From positions 1 to 14,596 of the forward strand of contig DQVN01000159.1 in the NCBI GenBank assembly GCA_015661715.1: a stretch of DNA of 14,596 bases, given 5' to 3'. This DNA is from Sulfurivirga caldicuralii. Its GTDB lineage: Bacteria; Pseudomonadota; Gammaproteobacteria; Thiomicrospirales; Thiomicrospiraceae. Positions 1-7,580 of the stretch are shown one piece after another. Numbering within the stretch: position 1 is the first letter of the stretch; each line of letters opens with the position of its first letter. Below the pieces are notes generated by a model, which was not told where the DNA came from, ran no database searches, and saw only the letters and a program-made list of their open reading frames with translations. The position numbers and the translations under genes were made by a program.

Positions 1-20
1 CAGAGTTATCTGGAGGTTAT

Positions 21-923
21 ATGAAAACGGGTTTGTTGACCTTATGGCGGGCATTGCGTCCGCCGTTTCTGTTGTTGAGCGTGGTGGTGGTGCTTTTGGC
101 CACCGCCTTGACGGTGTGGGAAGGGCATCCCTTCAATGGGCTGCACTTCACCTTGGCGTTGTTGGGCGCGCTGGCCGCCCATGGTGCGGTGAATCTGCTC
201 AATGAGTATGAGGATTGGCGTTCGGGGTTGGACAGCTTGACGGAGCGCACGCCCTTTAGCGGCGGCAGCGGGGCGCTGCAGCAACATCCCGAATACGCAG
301 GCCTGGTTCAAGCGGCGGCCTTTTTTCTGCTCGGTGTGGTGTTTGCCATTGGTGTCTATTTTTATCTATATGTGGGGATGGGGATTGTGCCCATCGGTCT
401 GGTGGGGCTGGGCTTGGTGGTGTTGTATACCTCCACCCTCACCCGTCACCCTTGGCTATGTTTGATTGCCGCCGGGCTGGCGTTTGGCCCCTTGATGGTG
501 TTGGGGACTTATTATGTGTTGACGGGTCAGATCAGCCAGCGGGCGGTGGTGGTGTCTCTGATTCCCTTCTTTCTGGTCAATAACCTGCTGCTGTTGAATC
601 AAATTCCCGATATGGCGGCTGACCGTCAGGTGGGGCGGCGTACATTTCCCATCGTCATGGGCCTGCCGCTGACTTTGCAGGTGTTCGACTTCTTTTTGCT
701 GGGCGCATATGGGGTGTTGGTATTGTTGGTGGCCAGCGCCATGCTGCCCACCTTGGCTTTGCTGGGGCTGATGACCCTCATCTTTGCTTTGCCCATGTTG
801 TTGGCGCTGAGGTGGGTGCGTGCAGGTCGGACCAGTGTTTTGCCCCGTGCCTTGGCGCTGAATGTGGTGATCAATCTACTGACACCCTTATTGATCGCCG
901 TGGCGCTGTGGTGGGCGGCGTGA
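21..923 (+). CDS. UbiA/MenA-family membrane prenyltransferase
   Basis: This 300-residue integral membrane protein belongs to the UbiA superfamily, which transfers a polyprenyl chain from its diphosphate to an aromatic or other acceptor at the inner membrane. Both Mg-diphosphate-binding motifs are visible. The first is N61-E-Y-E-D65 followed by D71, in the MenA-like spacing. The second is N193-Q-I-P-D197 followed by D201 and a G-R-R-T stretch. A conserved-looking R-T-P-F-S-G-G-S-G segment follows the first motif. The rest is a series of hydrophobic helices, consistent with about eight or nine membrane spans. A GGAGG ribosome-binding site at 12-16, 4 nt before the ATG, fixes the start. The second motif position is Glu rather than the usual Asp, which I believe also occurs in some MenA-like relatives. 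The closest named function would be 1,4-dihydroxy-2-naphthoate polyprenyltransferase (menA), but no men or ubi gene lies beside it, so the acceptor is unknown. Family is sure; substrate is not. Confidence 0.9.
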   Translation: MKTGLLTLWRALRPPFLLLSVVVVLLATALTVWEGHPFNGLHFTLALLGALAAHGAVNLLNEYEDWRSGLDSLTERTPFSGGSGALQQHPEYAGLVQAAAFFLLGVVFAIGVYFYLYVGMGIVPIGLVGLGLVVLYTSTLTRHPWLCLIAAGLAFGPLMVLGTYYVLTGQISQRAVVVSLIPFFLVNNLLLLNQIPDMAADRQVGRRTFPIVMGLPLTLQVFDFFLLGAYGVLVLLVASAMLPTLALLGLMTLIFALPMLLALRWVRAGRTSVLPRALALNVVINLLTPLLIAVALWWAA

Positions 924-997
924 AAACAGCCTGATTTTTTATACTACATACTTAGGTTGTTGTCGTAATTTGTTGATTTATTGTGAGATGCAATACC
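924..997 (+). promoter_or_regulatory. AT-rich gap, possible promoter of the downstream gene run
   Basis: This is the only intergenic space longer than 20 bp in the window, and it is clearly richer in A and T than its surroundings. A TATACT hexamer at 940-945 resembles a sigma-70 -10 box, but no convincing -35 box lies 16-18 bp upstream of it. TTGTTG at 957-962 resembles a -35 box but lacks a good -10 partner. I see no hairpin plus T-tract that would terminate the preceding gene. The placement, just ahead of a long run of overlapping genes, is the main argument for a promoter here. Confidence 0.3.
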
Positions 998-2041
998 ATG
1001 CGTAGGTATCTATTTGTTTTATTGGGCGGTGTCGTGTTGGTGGCGGGTTTGAGCGCCTGTAAGCAAGAGCAGGCTGACGCCCGTATCCCGCCGGTGGTCT
1101 GGACGGTTCAGCCCCACAAGGATCGGCCGACTTCCACCATTCAGTTGAGCGGTCGGGTGGTTGCCCTGCAGCAGAGCCCATTGAGCTTTCAAGTGCCGGG
1201 GCGGATTGTAGAACGCAAGGTTGAGGTGGGCGACCGGGTCCGCCGCGGCCAGGTCTTGATGGTGATCGATGACCGGGATTACCGCCTCAAGGTGGAGAAT
1301 TTGCAGGCCCAGATTAGCGCCACCGCTTCCGATCTGGAAACCGCCCGTCGGGATTTGCAGCGGCTGGAAAACCTTTTGCAGCGCAAGCTGGTATCCCAAC
1401 AACAGGTGGATAATGCGCGTAATCGGGTCACCCGATTGAAGGCTCAACTAGGTGCATTACAGCCCCAACTGGCGCAGGCGCGCAACCAGTTGGCCTATAC
1501 CCGCCTCAAAGCCCCTTTTGCTGGAGTGGTGACGGCCCGGCAGGTGGATATCGGCCAGGTGGTTGCGCCGGGTACGCCGGTGGTGACCGTGGCGGCGGAG
1601 GAACGGGGCGCGCGCTTTGACTGGCCGGAGACAGCGGGTCAGCCGCCGCAAGCGGTCATGCTTCGCTTTGATATGCAGGCTTTCACGGCCGTGTTGGACT
1701 ATATCTCGCCCCAGGCGGATCCTGTCAGCCGCACTTTTAGCGTGCGTTATCACTTGGGCCAGAAGGCGGTGCCCTTGGGACGCAGTGTGCAACTGAGGGT
1801 GGAACAAGCCGGTCAGCCGCTTTGGCGTGTGCCCCTGGCTGCGGTGCGTATGGAGCAAGGGCAGGCGATGGTGTTTGCTGTAGTAGATGATCGTATCCAG
1901 CCGGTCAAGGTGGCGGTGGAGCGCATGGATTCAGAACATGCTTGGGTGCGCGGGCCGCTGCAGCCCGATCTGTCCATTGTCAGTATGGGCGTGCATCGTT
2001 TGACGCCCGGTCAGAAGGTGCGAGCGCAGCGTCATGGATAG
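998..2041 (+). CDS. RND efflux periplasmic adaptor (membrane fusion) lipoprotein
   Basis: This is a MexA/AcrA/HlyD-type adaptor that links an inner-membrane RND pump to an outer membrane channel. The 347-residue product starts with a lipoprotein signal peptide ending in L-S-A-C, giving lipidated Cys21. The first half of the lipoyl domain lies at about 62-93 (P-G-R-I-V then V-G-D-R-V-R-R-G-Q). A coiled-coil hairpin spans about 95-165, and the second lipoyl half about 168-198 (A-P-F-A-G-V-V). Beta-barrel and membrane-proximal regions follow. I chose ATG 998 over an in-frame GTG at 983 because it gives a compact signal peptide with the Arg-Arg at the N-terminus, and because the only purine-rich stretch (GAG, 985-987) sits about 10 nt before it. 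The residue after Cys21 is Lys, which by the E. coli rule would not favour inner-membrane retention. The gene overlaps the pump gene by 8 bp. Confidence 0.92.
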   Translation: MRRYLFVLLGGVVLVAGLSACKQEQADARIPPVVWTVQPHKDRPTSTIQLSGRVVALQQSPLSFQVPGRIVERKVEVGDRVRRGQVLMVIDDRDYRLKVENLQAQISATASDLETARRDLQRLENLLQRKLVSQQQVDNARNRVTRLKAQLGALQPQLAQARNQLAYTRLKAPFAGVVTARQVDIGQVVAPGTPVVTVAAEERGARFDWPETAGQPPQAVMLRFDMQAFTAVLDYISPQADPVSRTFSVRYHLGQKAVPLGRSVQLRVEQAGQPLWRVPLAAVRMEQGQAMVFAVVDDRIQPVKVAVERMDSEHAWVRGPLQPDLSIVSMGVHRLTPGQKVRAQRHG

Positions 2042-5000
2042 ATTCAACCCTTCTGCCTGGGCGGTTCGGGAGAAGTCGCTGACGCTGTTTTTCATTCTGG
2101 TCACGCTGATCACCGGGACAGTGGCCTTTTTGACCAATGGGCGGGCGGAGGATCCCGCATTCAGCGTCAACGCCATGGTGGTGTCGGTGTACTGGCCGGG
2201 GGCGACGGTGGCGGAGATGGCTCAGCAGGTGGCGGATCCCCTGGAAAAACGGCTGGAGGAGATTGACTGGTTCGACCGGGTGGAGACCAAGGTGCGTCCA
2301 GGTCAGGTGGAGATGCTGGTCAATTTTTCCGATGCTACGCCCCATGGCATGAGTGAACAGTTGTTTTATCAGGTGCGCAAACGGCTGGGGGATGCGGCGC
2401 GCGAATTACCGCCGGGTGTGATCGGCCCCCTTTTCAAGGACGATTTCAAGGATGTCTATTTCACCCTTTATGCGTTGACTGCAACCGATGAGCAGATTGG
2501 CAACCGTGAGCTGGTCAAGGCGGCGGAGCAACTGCGCATCGCCTTGAGACGGGTGGAGGGGGTCAAGAAAGTGGTGCTGCTGGGTGAGCGCAAACCACAG
2601 ATTTTTATTGATCTGAATCTTGAGCGCCTGGCGGCGTTGGGCATCACCACCCATCAGCTCAAGCAGCAGATTGCCGCACAGGTGCAGATGACCGCGGGCG
2701 GTTTTGTGGAAACCCAGGGCCCGCGACTGCATGTGCGTATCGTGGAGCAGATGCGGGATCCGGTTGCTGCTTTGCAGCAGCTGCCCATCAGCCTCAACGG
2801 CAAGGTGTGGCGTCTGGGGGCGCTGGCGCATATCTGGCGCGGTTATGAAGACCCACCCAGCTTGATTATCCGCAGCCGCGGCAAGGAGGCGGTGCTGTTA
2901 GGGGTGGTGATGAATGAGAATGCGGACGGCCTGAAACTGGAGAAGGGACTGCGTGCCTTTGAGCAGCAATATCGCCCTCTGCTATCCGCCGGGATTCATT
3001 GGGATCTGTTGACCAACCAGGCTGAGGCGATTCATCGGGCGGTGGATGTCTTCCAGTGGAAGTTTGCGATCGCTTTGCTGGTGGTGATGCTGGTCAGCTT
3101 TCTGGCGCTGGGGTTGCGTGCCGGTATTGTGGTGGCCTTGGCGGTGCCTTTGACTTTGGCCATGACCTTTGTATTTATGAAAATCACCGGGATCGATTTC
3201 AACCGGATTTCCCTGGGCGCGCTGATTATCGCCCTGGGCTTGCTGGTGGATGATGCCATTATCGCCATCGAAATGATGATCGTGAAAATGGAGCAGGGGC
3301 TGGAAAAGATCAAGGCGGCCAGTTATGCCTGGACCCTGACCGCGGCGCCCATGCTGGTGGGTACGCTGGTGACCGCTTTGGGGTTCTTGCCCATTGGGTT
3401 GGCCCAGTCCCGCGTGGGCGAGTATGCGGGAGGGCTGTTTTGGGTCACCGCCATGGCGCTGATTGCTTCATGGCTGGTTGCGGTTCTGTTTACCCCCTAT
3501 CTGGGGGTGGCGCTGCTGCCTGAGCGATACAAACACGCGTCTGAGCCCTTGGATGAGCGGCCTTTTTTCCGCTGGTTGAATGGGGTGATTGAATATTGCG
3601 TGCGTCATCGCTGGTGGGTCATTGGTTTGACGGTCATGCTGTTTGCCCTCTCGGTAGTGGCCATGAACAAGGTGGTGGTCAAGCAATTTTTTCCCAGCTC
3701 AGATCGGCCGGAGCTGTTGATTGACATTTACCTGCCGGAAGGCAGCAGTTTTCAGGCCACCGAACAGGTGGTCAAGCGTCTCGAGCAGCAGTTGATGGGC
3801 GCTGAGGAGGTGCGAACGCTGTCCAGCTATATTGGCCAGGGCGCGCCGCGATTCTTTTTGGCGCTGAACCCGGAGCTGCCGAATCCCGCTTACGCCTCGA
3901 TGGTGGTGGTGGCGCATGATTGGCGGGCGCGGGATCGGCTGCAGGCACGGTTGCAGAAGATGATCCGTGAGGGGGCGTTTGCCGAGGCACGAGTGCGCGT
4001 GCATCCGCTGCTGTTCGGCCCGCCGGTGCCCTGGCCGGTGACCTTTCGGGTATTGGGCCCCGAACCTGAAACCTTGATTGATATTGCCGAGCAGATCCGT
4101 GCGCGGATGGCGCCCATGGCGTTTCTGGTCGATCCGCATCTGTCTTGGCGGACTCAAACCCCTCAGTTGACGATTCAGTGGAACCGCGACCGTTTGGCCC
4201 AGATGGGGTTGACGCCGGTGGATGTGGCCGAGCAACTGCACACCCTGTTGAACGGCACCGCCGTGGCCATGACCCTGGATGGAATCCGCACCCAGATGAT
4301 CCAGCTTCGCGGTGAGCCGAAACAAATCAGCGCTGAGGCGCTGAGCCGTTTGCCCATTAAGCTGCCGAATGGTCAGACAGTGCCGCTGAGCCTGTTGGGC
4401 GCGTTAGAGGTGACCATGGCCTATCCACTGATCGAGCGGCGCAATCGTGAGCCGGTCATCAGCGTCTATGCAGAGGTGGTGCCGGGTGTGCAACCGCCTG
4501 ATGCAACCCGGAAGGTGTGGCAGAAGATTCAGGATATCGTCTCCAATTTACCCCCTGGTTATCGGGTGGAAATCGGTGGTTCAGTGGAGGAGTCATCGAT
4601 TGCCCAGGCCTCGCTGAAGGTTAATATTCCATTGATGATCCTGTTGATTACCGTGCTGATCATGCTGTATATGCGCAGCTTTACCGGTCTGTTTATGGTG
4701 CTGGTGACCGCGCCCTTGGGGCTGATCGGGGCCGTATTGGCGTTGGTGCTGTTCAACCAGCCCTTTGGTTTTGTCGCCAATCTGGGGTTGATCGCTTTGG
4801 GGGGGATTCTGATGCGCAATACCTTGATTCTGACCGCGCAGATCGATGAAAACCGTCGTGCCGGCATGGCGATGCACGATGCGGTGGTGCAGGCCACGGT
4901 GACGCGCTCACGCCCGGTGTTGCTGACGGCGGCTGCGGCGGTGTTTGCTTTTGTGCCATTGACCACCTCCATTTTCTGGGGGCCCATGGCCTATGTGCTG

Positions 5001-5111
5001 ATTGGCGGCATTGTGGTGGGGACGTTGATCACGCTGTTTTTCCTGCCAGCGCTGTATGCGGTCTGGTTCAGGGTTAAAATGGCACCAACCGAGCAGAGGA
5101 CGATGGCATGA
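2034..5111 (+). CDS. RND-family multidrug efflux pump, inner-membrane permease
   Basis: This 1025-residue AcrB-superfamily transporter is a proton-driven exporter that works as a trimer with the adjacent adaptor. Its length is normal for the family. TM1 is at about 17-33, followed by an A-E-D-P segment and the periplasmic Y-W-P-G-A-T motif. TM4 carries the proton-relay pair D406-D407 (L-V-D-D-A-I). The second half mirrors the first, with a large periplasmic loop and a TM8-TM12 block at about 860-1010. In TM10 the position of AcrB Lys940 is Arg928 (L-M-R-N-T). Arg is, as I recall, usual in the subfamily with the A-E-D-P start, so the relay is probably intact. The gene has only a weak, distant Shine-Dalgarno sequence and overlaps the adaptor gene by 8 bp, suggesting translational coupling. 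Substrates cannot be read from sequence; drugs, dyes, detergents or bile-like compounds are typical. Confidence 0.95.
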   Translation: MDRFNPSAWAVREKSLTLFFILVTLITGTVAFLTNGRAEDPAFSVNAMVVSVYWPGATVAEMAQQVADPLEKRLEEIDWFDRVETKVRPGQVEMLVNFSDATPHGMSEQLFYQVRKRLGDAARELPPGVIGPLFKDDFKDVYFTLYALTATDEQIGNRELVKAAEQLRIALRRVEGVKKVVLLGERKPQIFIDLNLERLAALGITTHQLKQQIAAQVQMTAGGFVETQGPRLHVRIVEQMRDPVAALQQLPISLNGKVWRLGALAHIWRGYEDPPSLIIRSRGKEAVLLGVVMNENADGLKLEKGLRAFEQQYRPLLSAGIHWDLLTNQAEAIHRAVDVFQWKFAIALLVVMLVSFLALGLRAGIVVALAVPLTLAMTFVFMKITGIDFNRISLGALIIALGLLVDDAIIAIEMMIVKMEQGLEKIKAASYAWTLTAAPMLVGTLVTALGFLPIGLAQSRVGEYAGGLFWVTAMALIASWLVAVLFTPYLGVALLPERYKHASEPLDERPFFRWLNGVIEYCVRHRWWVIGLTVMLFALSVVAMNKVVVKQFFPSSDRPELLIDIYLPEGSSFQATEQVVKRLEQQLMGAEEVRTLSSYIGQGAPRFFLALNPELPNPAYASMVVVAHDWRARDRLQARLQKMIREGAFAEARVRVHPLLFGPPVPWPVTFRVLGPEPETLIDIAEQIRARMAPMAFLVDPHLSWRTQTPQLTIQWNRDRLAQMGLTPVDVAEQLHTLLNGTAVAMTLDGIRTQMIQLRGEPKQISAEALSRLPIKLPNGQTVPLSLLGALEVTMAYPLIERRNREPVISVYAEVVPGVQPPDATRKVWQKIQDIVSNLPPGYRVEIGGSVEESSIAQASLKVNIPLMILLITVLIMLYMRSFTGLFMVLVTAPLGLIGAVLALVLFNQPFGFVANLGLIALGGILMRNTLILTAQIDENRRAGMAMHDAVVQATVTRSRPVLLTAAAAVFAFVPLTTSIFWGPMAYVLIGGIVVGTLITLFFLPALYAVWFRVKMAPTEQRTMA

Positions 5112-6007
5112 CCCGTTGGCAAACATTGGAAGAGACCATCGGCAACACGCCGTTGGTGCAGGTCTGCCGTATGGCAGCGTTGGATAACGGATCGGTGGTG
5201 CTGGTTAAGCTGGAAGGCAATAATCCAGCCGGTTCGGTCAAGGATCGCCCCGCTTTCAATATGATCAAGCAGGCCCAGGTACGGGGGGAGATCCGCCCCG
5301 GTGATACCCTGATCGAGGCCACCAGCGGCAATACGGGTATTGCGTTGGCCATGGCGGCGGCCATGATGGGCTACCGCATGCGCCTGATCATGCCGGAGAA
5401 TATGAGTCTGGAGCGCCGTGCCAGCATGGCGGCCTTTGGCGCAGAGCTGGTGCTGGTTAGTGCCGAGGCGGGGATGGAAGGGGCGCGGGATCTGGCTCAA
5501 GAGATGGCCGCCCGTGGCGAGGGGTATGTGCTGGATCAGTTCGCCAATGCGGACAACTGGAAGGCCCATTATCTGACCACGGGGCCGGAGATCTGGCGGC
5601 AGACCCAGGGGCGTATCACCCATTTTGTCAGCGCCATGGGCACCACAGGCACCATTATGGGTGTCAGTCGTTATCTCAAGGAGCAGAACCCAGATATCTC
5701 CGTGGTGGGGGTGCAGCCGGCGGAAGATGCCAGCATTCCGGGCATTCGCCGCTGGCCGCCTGAATATCTGCCCCGTATCTACGATCCGCACTGGGTGGAT
5801 GAGCTGCGGGATGTGGCCCAGGCGGATGCGGAGGAGACCACCCGGCAGTTGGCGCGTCAGGAGGGTATCTTCGCCGGGATCTCTTCCGGTGGGGCCATGT
5901 ATGTGGCCCTGCAGGTGGCCGCAGCAGTGCCGGACAGCGTGGTGGTGACCATTGCCTGTGACCGGGGGGATCGTTATCTGTCCACGGGGGTCTTTCCACC
6001 GGCATGA
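5108..6007 (+). CDS. cysM: Cysteine synthase B (O-acetylserine sulfhydrylase, CysM type)
   Basis: This PLP enzyme of 299 residues makes cysteine from O-acetylserine and sulfide, or S-sulfocysteine from thiosulfate in the CysM branch. The PLP-binding lysine is K45 in N-P-A-G-S-V-K-D-R. The substrate-binding T-S-G-N-T-G loop is at 72-77 and the PLP phosphate-binding G-T-T-G-T loop at 178-182. A late G-I-S-S-G-G motif completes the fold type II signature. The stretch I-P-G-I-R-R-W-P followed by E-Y is characteristic of CysM rather than CysK, as is the length near 300. The start overlaps the pump stop as ATGA, and AGAGGA at 5095-5100 is a good ribosome-binding site. No sulfate-assimilation gene is nearby, so co-transcription with an efflux pump appears incidental or growth-linked. 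The call is firm; preference for thiosulfate versus sulfide is inferred. Confidence 0.93.
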   Translation: MTRWQTLEETIGNTPLVQVCRMAALDNGSVVLVKLEGNNPAGSVKDRPAFNMIKQAQVRGEIRPGDTLIEATSGNTGIALAMAAAMMGYRMRLIMPENMSLERRASMAAFGAELVLVSAEAGMEGARDLAQEMAARGEGYVLDQFANADNWKAHYLTTGPEIWRQTQGRITHFVSAMGTTGTIMGVSRYLKEQNPDISVVGVQPAEDASIPGIRRWPPEYLPRIYDPHWVDELRDVAQADAEETTRQLARQEGIFAGISSGGAMYVALQVAAAVPDSVVVTIACDRGDRYLSTGVFPPA

Positions 6008-6786
6008 TGGCACATAACATCCTGGTTTTCGACATTGAAACCGTGCCGGATGTGGATGCGGGGCGGCGGCTGTTATCCTTGACCGGGCTCAGCGATGCGC
6101 AGGTGGTGGAGGCGATGAAGCTGCACCGCTACAGCGAGGCGGGCACGGAATTTCAGCGTCACCATCTGCATCGTATTGTGGCCATTTCCGTGGTGTTGCG
6201 TACCGCCGAGACGCTGCAGGTGTGGAGTCTGGGCACAGCGGAGAGTGACGAGAAGGCGTTGGTACAGCGGTTTTTCGAAGGAGTGGAGCGTTTTCAGCCC
6301 ACCCTGGTGAGCTGGAATGGGTCCGGCTTTGATCTGCCGGTGCTGCACTACCGGGCGTTGCTGCACGGCGTGGAAGCGCGCACGTACTGGGATACGGGCC
6401 ACTTTGACCGTGAACGGAAGTGGGATAACTATATTAGTCGTTATCAGTTCGCCCATATTGATGTGATGGATGTGCTCTCCGGTTATCAGCCTCGGGCTGC
6501 TGCGAAACTGGATGAAATTGCCGTGATGTTGGGATTGCCGGGCAAGATGGGGCAGAGTGGGGCAGAGGTCACCGAACAGTGGCTGGCCGGGGAGATCGAA
6601 GCGATTCGCAATTACTGTGAGACGGATGTGGTCAATACCTATCTGATCTACCTGCAATTTGAGCGCATGCGCGGGCGACTGACGGAATCCCAGTGGCGGC
6701 AGTTGCGCCGACAGATGCGTGATTATTTGCTCAACAGTGGGCGCGCCCACTTACAGGCGTATGCAGAGGCATGGCATGAATCCTGA
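6004..6786 (+). CDS. Predicted 3'-5' exonuclease, PolB-exonuclease-like (DEDDy)
   Basis: This 260-residue protein belongs to the stand-alone exonuclease family related to the proofreading domain of B-family DNA polymerases. The ExoI motif is D10-I-E12 in F-D-I-E-T-V-P-D. The ExoII motif is S-W-N-G-x-x-F-D110, and the ExoIII motif is Y204-C-E-T-D208, giving the Y-x(3)-D form of DEDD nucleases. All four acidic metal ligands and the tyrosine are therefore present, so activity as a single-strand DNA or RNA 3'-5' exonuclease is expected. The start overlaps the cysM stop in the string ATGATG, so either 6004 or 6007 could be the initiation codon; I took the first. There is no signal peptide, so the protein is cytoplasmic. 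It ends 11 bp inside the next gene. The exact substrate is unknown. Confidence 0.88.
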   Translation: MMAHNILVFDIETVPDVDAGRRLLSLTGLSDAQVVEAMKLHRYSEAGTEFQRHHLHRIVAISVVLRTAETLQVWSLGTAESDEKALVQRFFEGVERFQPTLVSWNGSGFDLPVLHYRALLHGVEARTYWDTGHFDRERKWDNYISRYQFAHIDVMDVLSGYQPRAAAKLDEIAVMLGLPGKMGQSGAEVTEQWLAGEIEAIRNYCETDVVNTYLIYLQFERMRGRLTESQWRQLRRQMRDYLLNSGRAHLQAYAEAWHES

Positions 6787-7093
6787 ACACATCAGGCAGC
6801 GAATCGAAGATTTGAAATCCCGTGGCATTGTTTCGCCAGAAGATGAGGCGCGCATTGAACGGGATCTGGCCGCTGCAAACTGGGCGGATGTGGAAATATT
6901 TCTCAATCAGTTGGAAATCGAAGCGCGCTTTCGCAGCTGGCGGCCCATTATTCGGCTGGCCATGTTTTCCAGTCTGATTTCTGCGCTTGTTTTAATGGGC
7001 GTGGTGGTCTGGGTCGCCACCACCCACCCGGAACAGATTGAGGCCTTAAAAGGACGGCAAAGCCAACATGAAACAGAGCAACCGCGAGATTGA
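6776..7093 (+). CDS. Small single-pass membrane protein of unknown function
   Basis: I do not recognise this 105-residue protein. The first 55 residues are charged and predicted to be helical, with two Glu/Arg-rich segments. One hydrophobic span lies at about 61-81, followed by a short polar tail. Positive residues just before the span (R51, R53, R56, R60) suggest that the N-terminus is cytoplasmic. The frame stays open further upstream, but I chose ATG 6776 because CAGAGG at 6764-6769 is a well-spaced ribosome-binding site and because the upstream extension is only the shadow of the exonuclease gene. It overlaps the exonuclease by 11 bp and the CYTH gene by 26 bp, so its expression is probably coupled to both. 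The tight overlaps and the clean charge/hydrophobic layout argue that it is a real gene. Confidence 0.7.
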   Translation: MNPEHIRQRIEDLKSRGIVSPEDEARIERDLAAANWADVEIFLNQLEIEARFRSWRPIIRLAMFSSLISALVLMGVVVWVATTHPEQIEALKGRQSQHETEQPRD

Positions 7094-7580
7094 GCGCAAA
7101 TTTCTGGTCATAGGTGATGCCTGGAAGCAGCAGGCCTATCGCCGCTGTCATTTTGCTCAAGGTTACTTGAACAATGCCGCCAATCCGGAAAACAAATGCT
7201 CCGTTCGAGTGCGCATCGAGGGCGATGAAGCCACGCTGAATATCAAAAGCATGGAGATCGGCCTCAGCCGGGATGAGTATGAGTACGCCATTCCGTTACA
7301 GGATGCGGAGAAGATGCTCAAAACGCTGGTGATTGGCCCGGTGGTGGAAAAGATCCGTTACTGGGTGGAGTATGCCGGTTTTGTTTGGGAAATTGATGAG
7401 TTTCTGGGGGACAACGCTGGATTGGTGGTGGCGGAGGTGGAGCTGCCGGATGAACAGACCCAGCCGCCGCTGCCTGATTGGGTGGGCCAGGAAGTGACCC
7501 ACGAACTGCGTTATTACAATGTGGCGCTGGCGCAGCGCCCGTACAAGGATTGGGGTGATGAGGAGAAAAATCCGCAATAG
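7068..7580 (+). CDS. CYTH-domain protein, putative inorganic triphosphatase
   Basis: This 170-residue protein is a stand-alone CYTH (triphosphate tunnel metalloenzyme) domain. The signature E-x-E-x-K appears as E7-I-E9-R-K11 in E-I-E-R-K-F-L at the N-terminus. Further tunnel-type charged residues follow: R-V-R-I on an early strand, E-K-I-R-Y in the middle, and paired acidic strands (W-E-I-D-E-F, then V-A-E-V-E-L). It lacks the C-terminal CHAD domain of larger ygiF-type proteins and resembles the short bacterial tunnel enzymes that hydrolyse inorganic triphosphate. Adenylate cyclase or thiamine triphosphatase activity is also found in the superfamily and cannot be excluded. The start codon lies inside the preceding gene by 26 bp, with a somewhat distant AAAAGGA (7048-7054) upstream. 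The 3' end overlaps the outer membrane factor gene by 23 bp. Confidence 0.87.
   Translation: MKQSNREIERKFLVIGDAWKQQAYRRCHFAQGYLNNAANPENKCSVRVRIEGDEATLNIKSMEIGLSRDEYEYAIPLQDAEKMLKTLVIGPVVEKIRYWVEYAGFVWEIDEFLGDNAGLVVAEVELPDEQTQPPLPDWVGQEVTHELRYYNVALAQRPYKDWGDEEKNPQ

Noticed and set aside
3699..4325. Open frame of 208 codons on the minus strand opposite the RND pump gene
   Set aside because: Antisense to a confidently identified gene, with His/Gln/Arg-rich shadow composition and no domain.
4815..4817. Arg928 in place of the AcrB Lys940 proton-relay lysine
   Set aside because: Arg in a G-x-x-x-R-N context is, to my knowledge, usual in this RND subfamily, so it is not evidence of a broken pump.
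4991..6013. Long open frame of 340 codons on the minus strand opposite cysM
   Set aside because: It lies almost wholly over cysM, has a low-complexity His/Gly/Pro/Arg-rich composition typical of an antisense shadow, and shows no recognisable domain.
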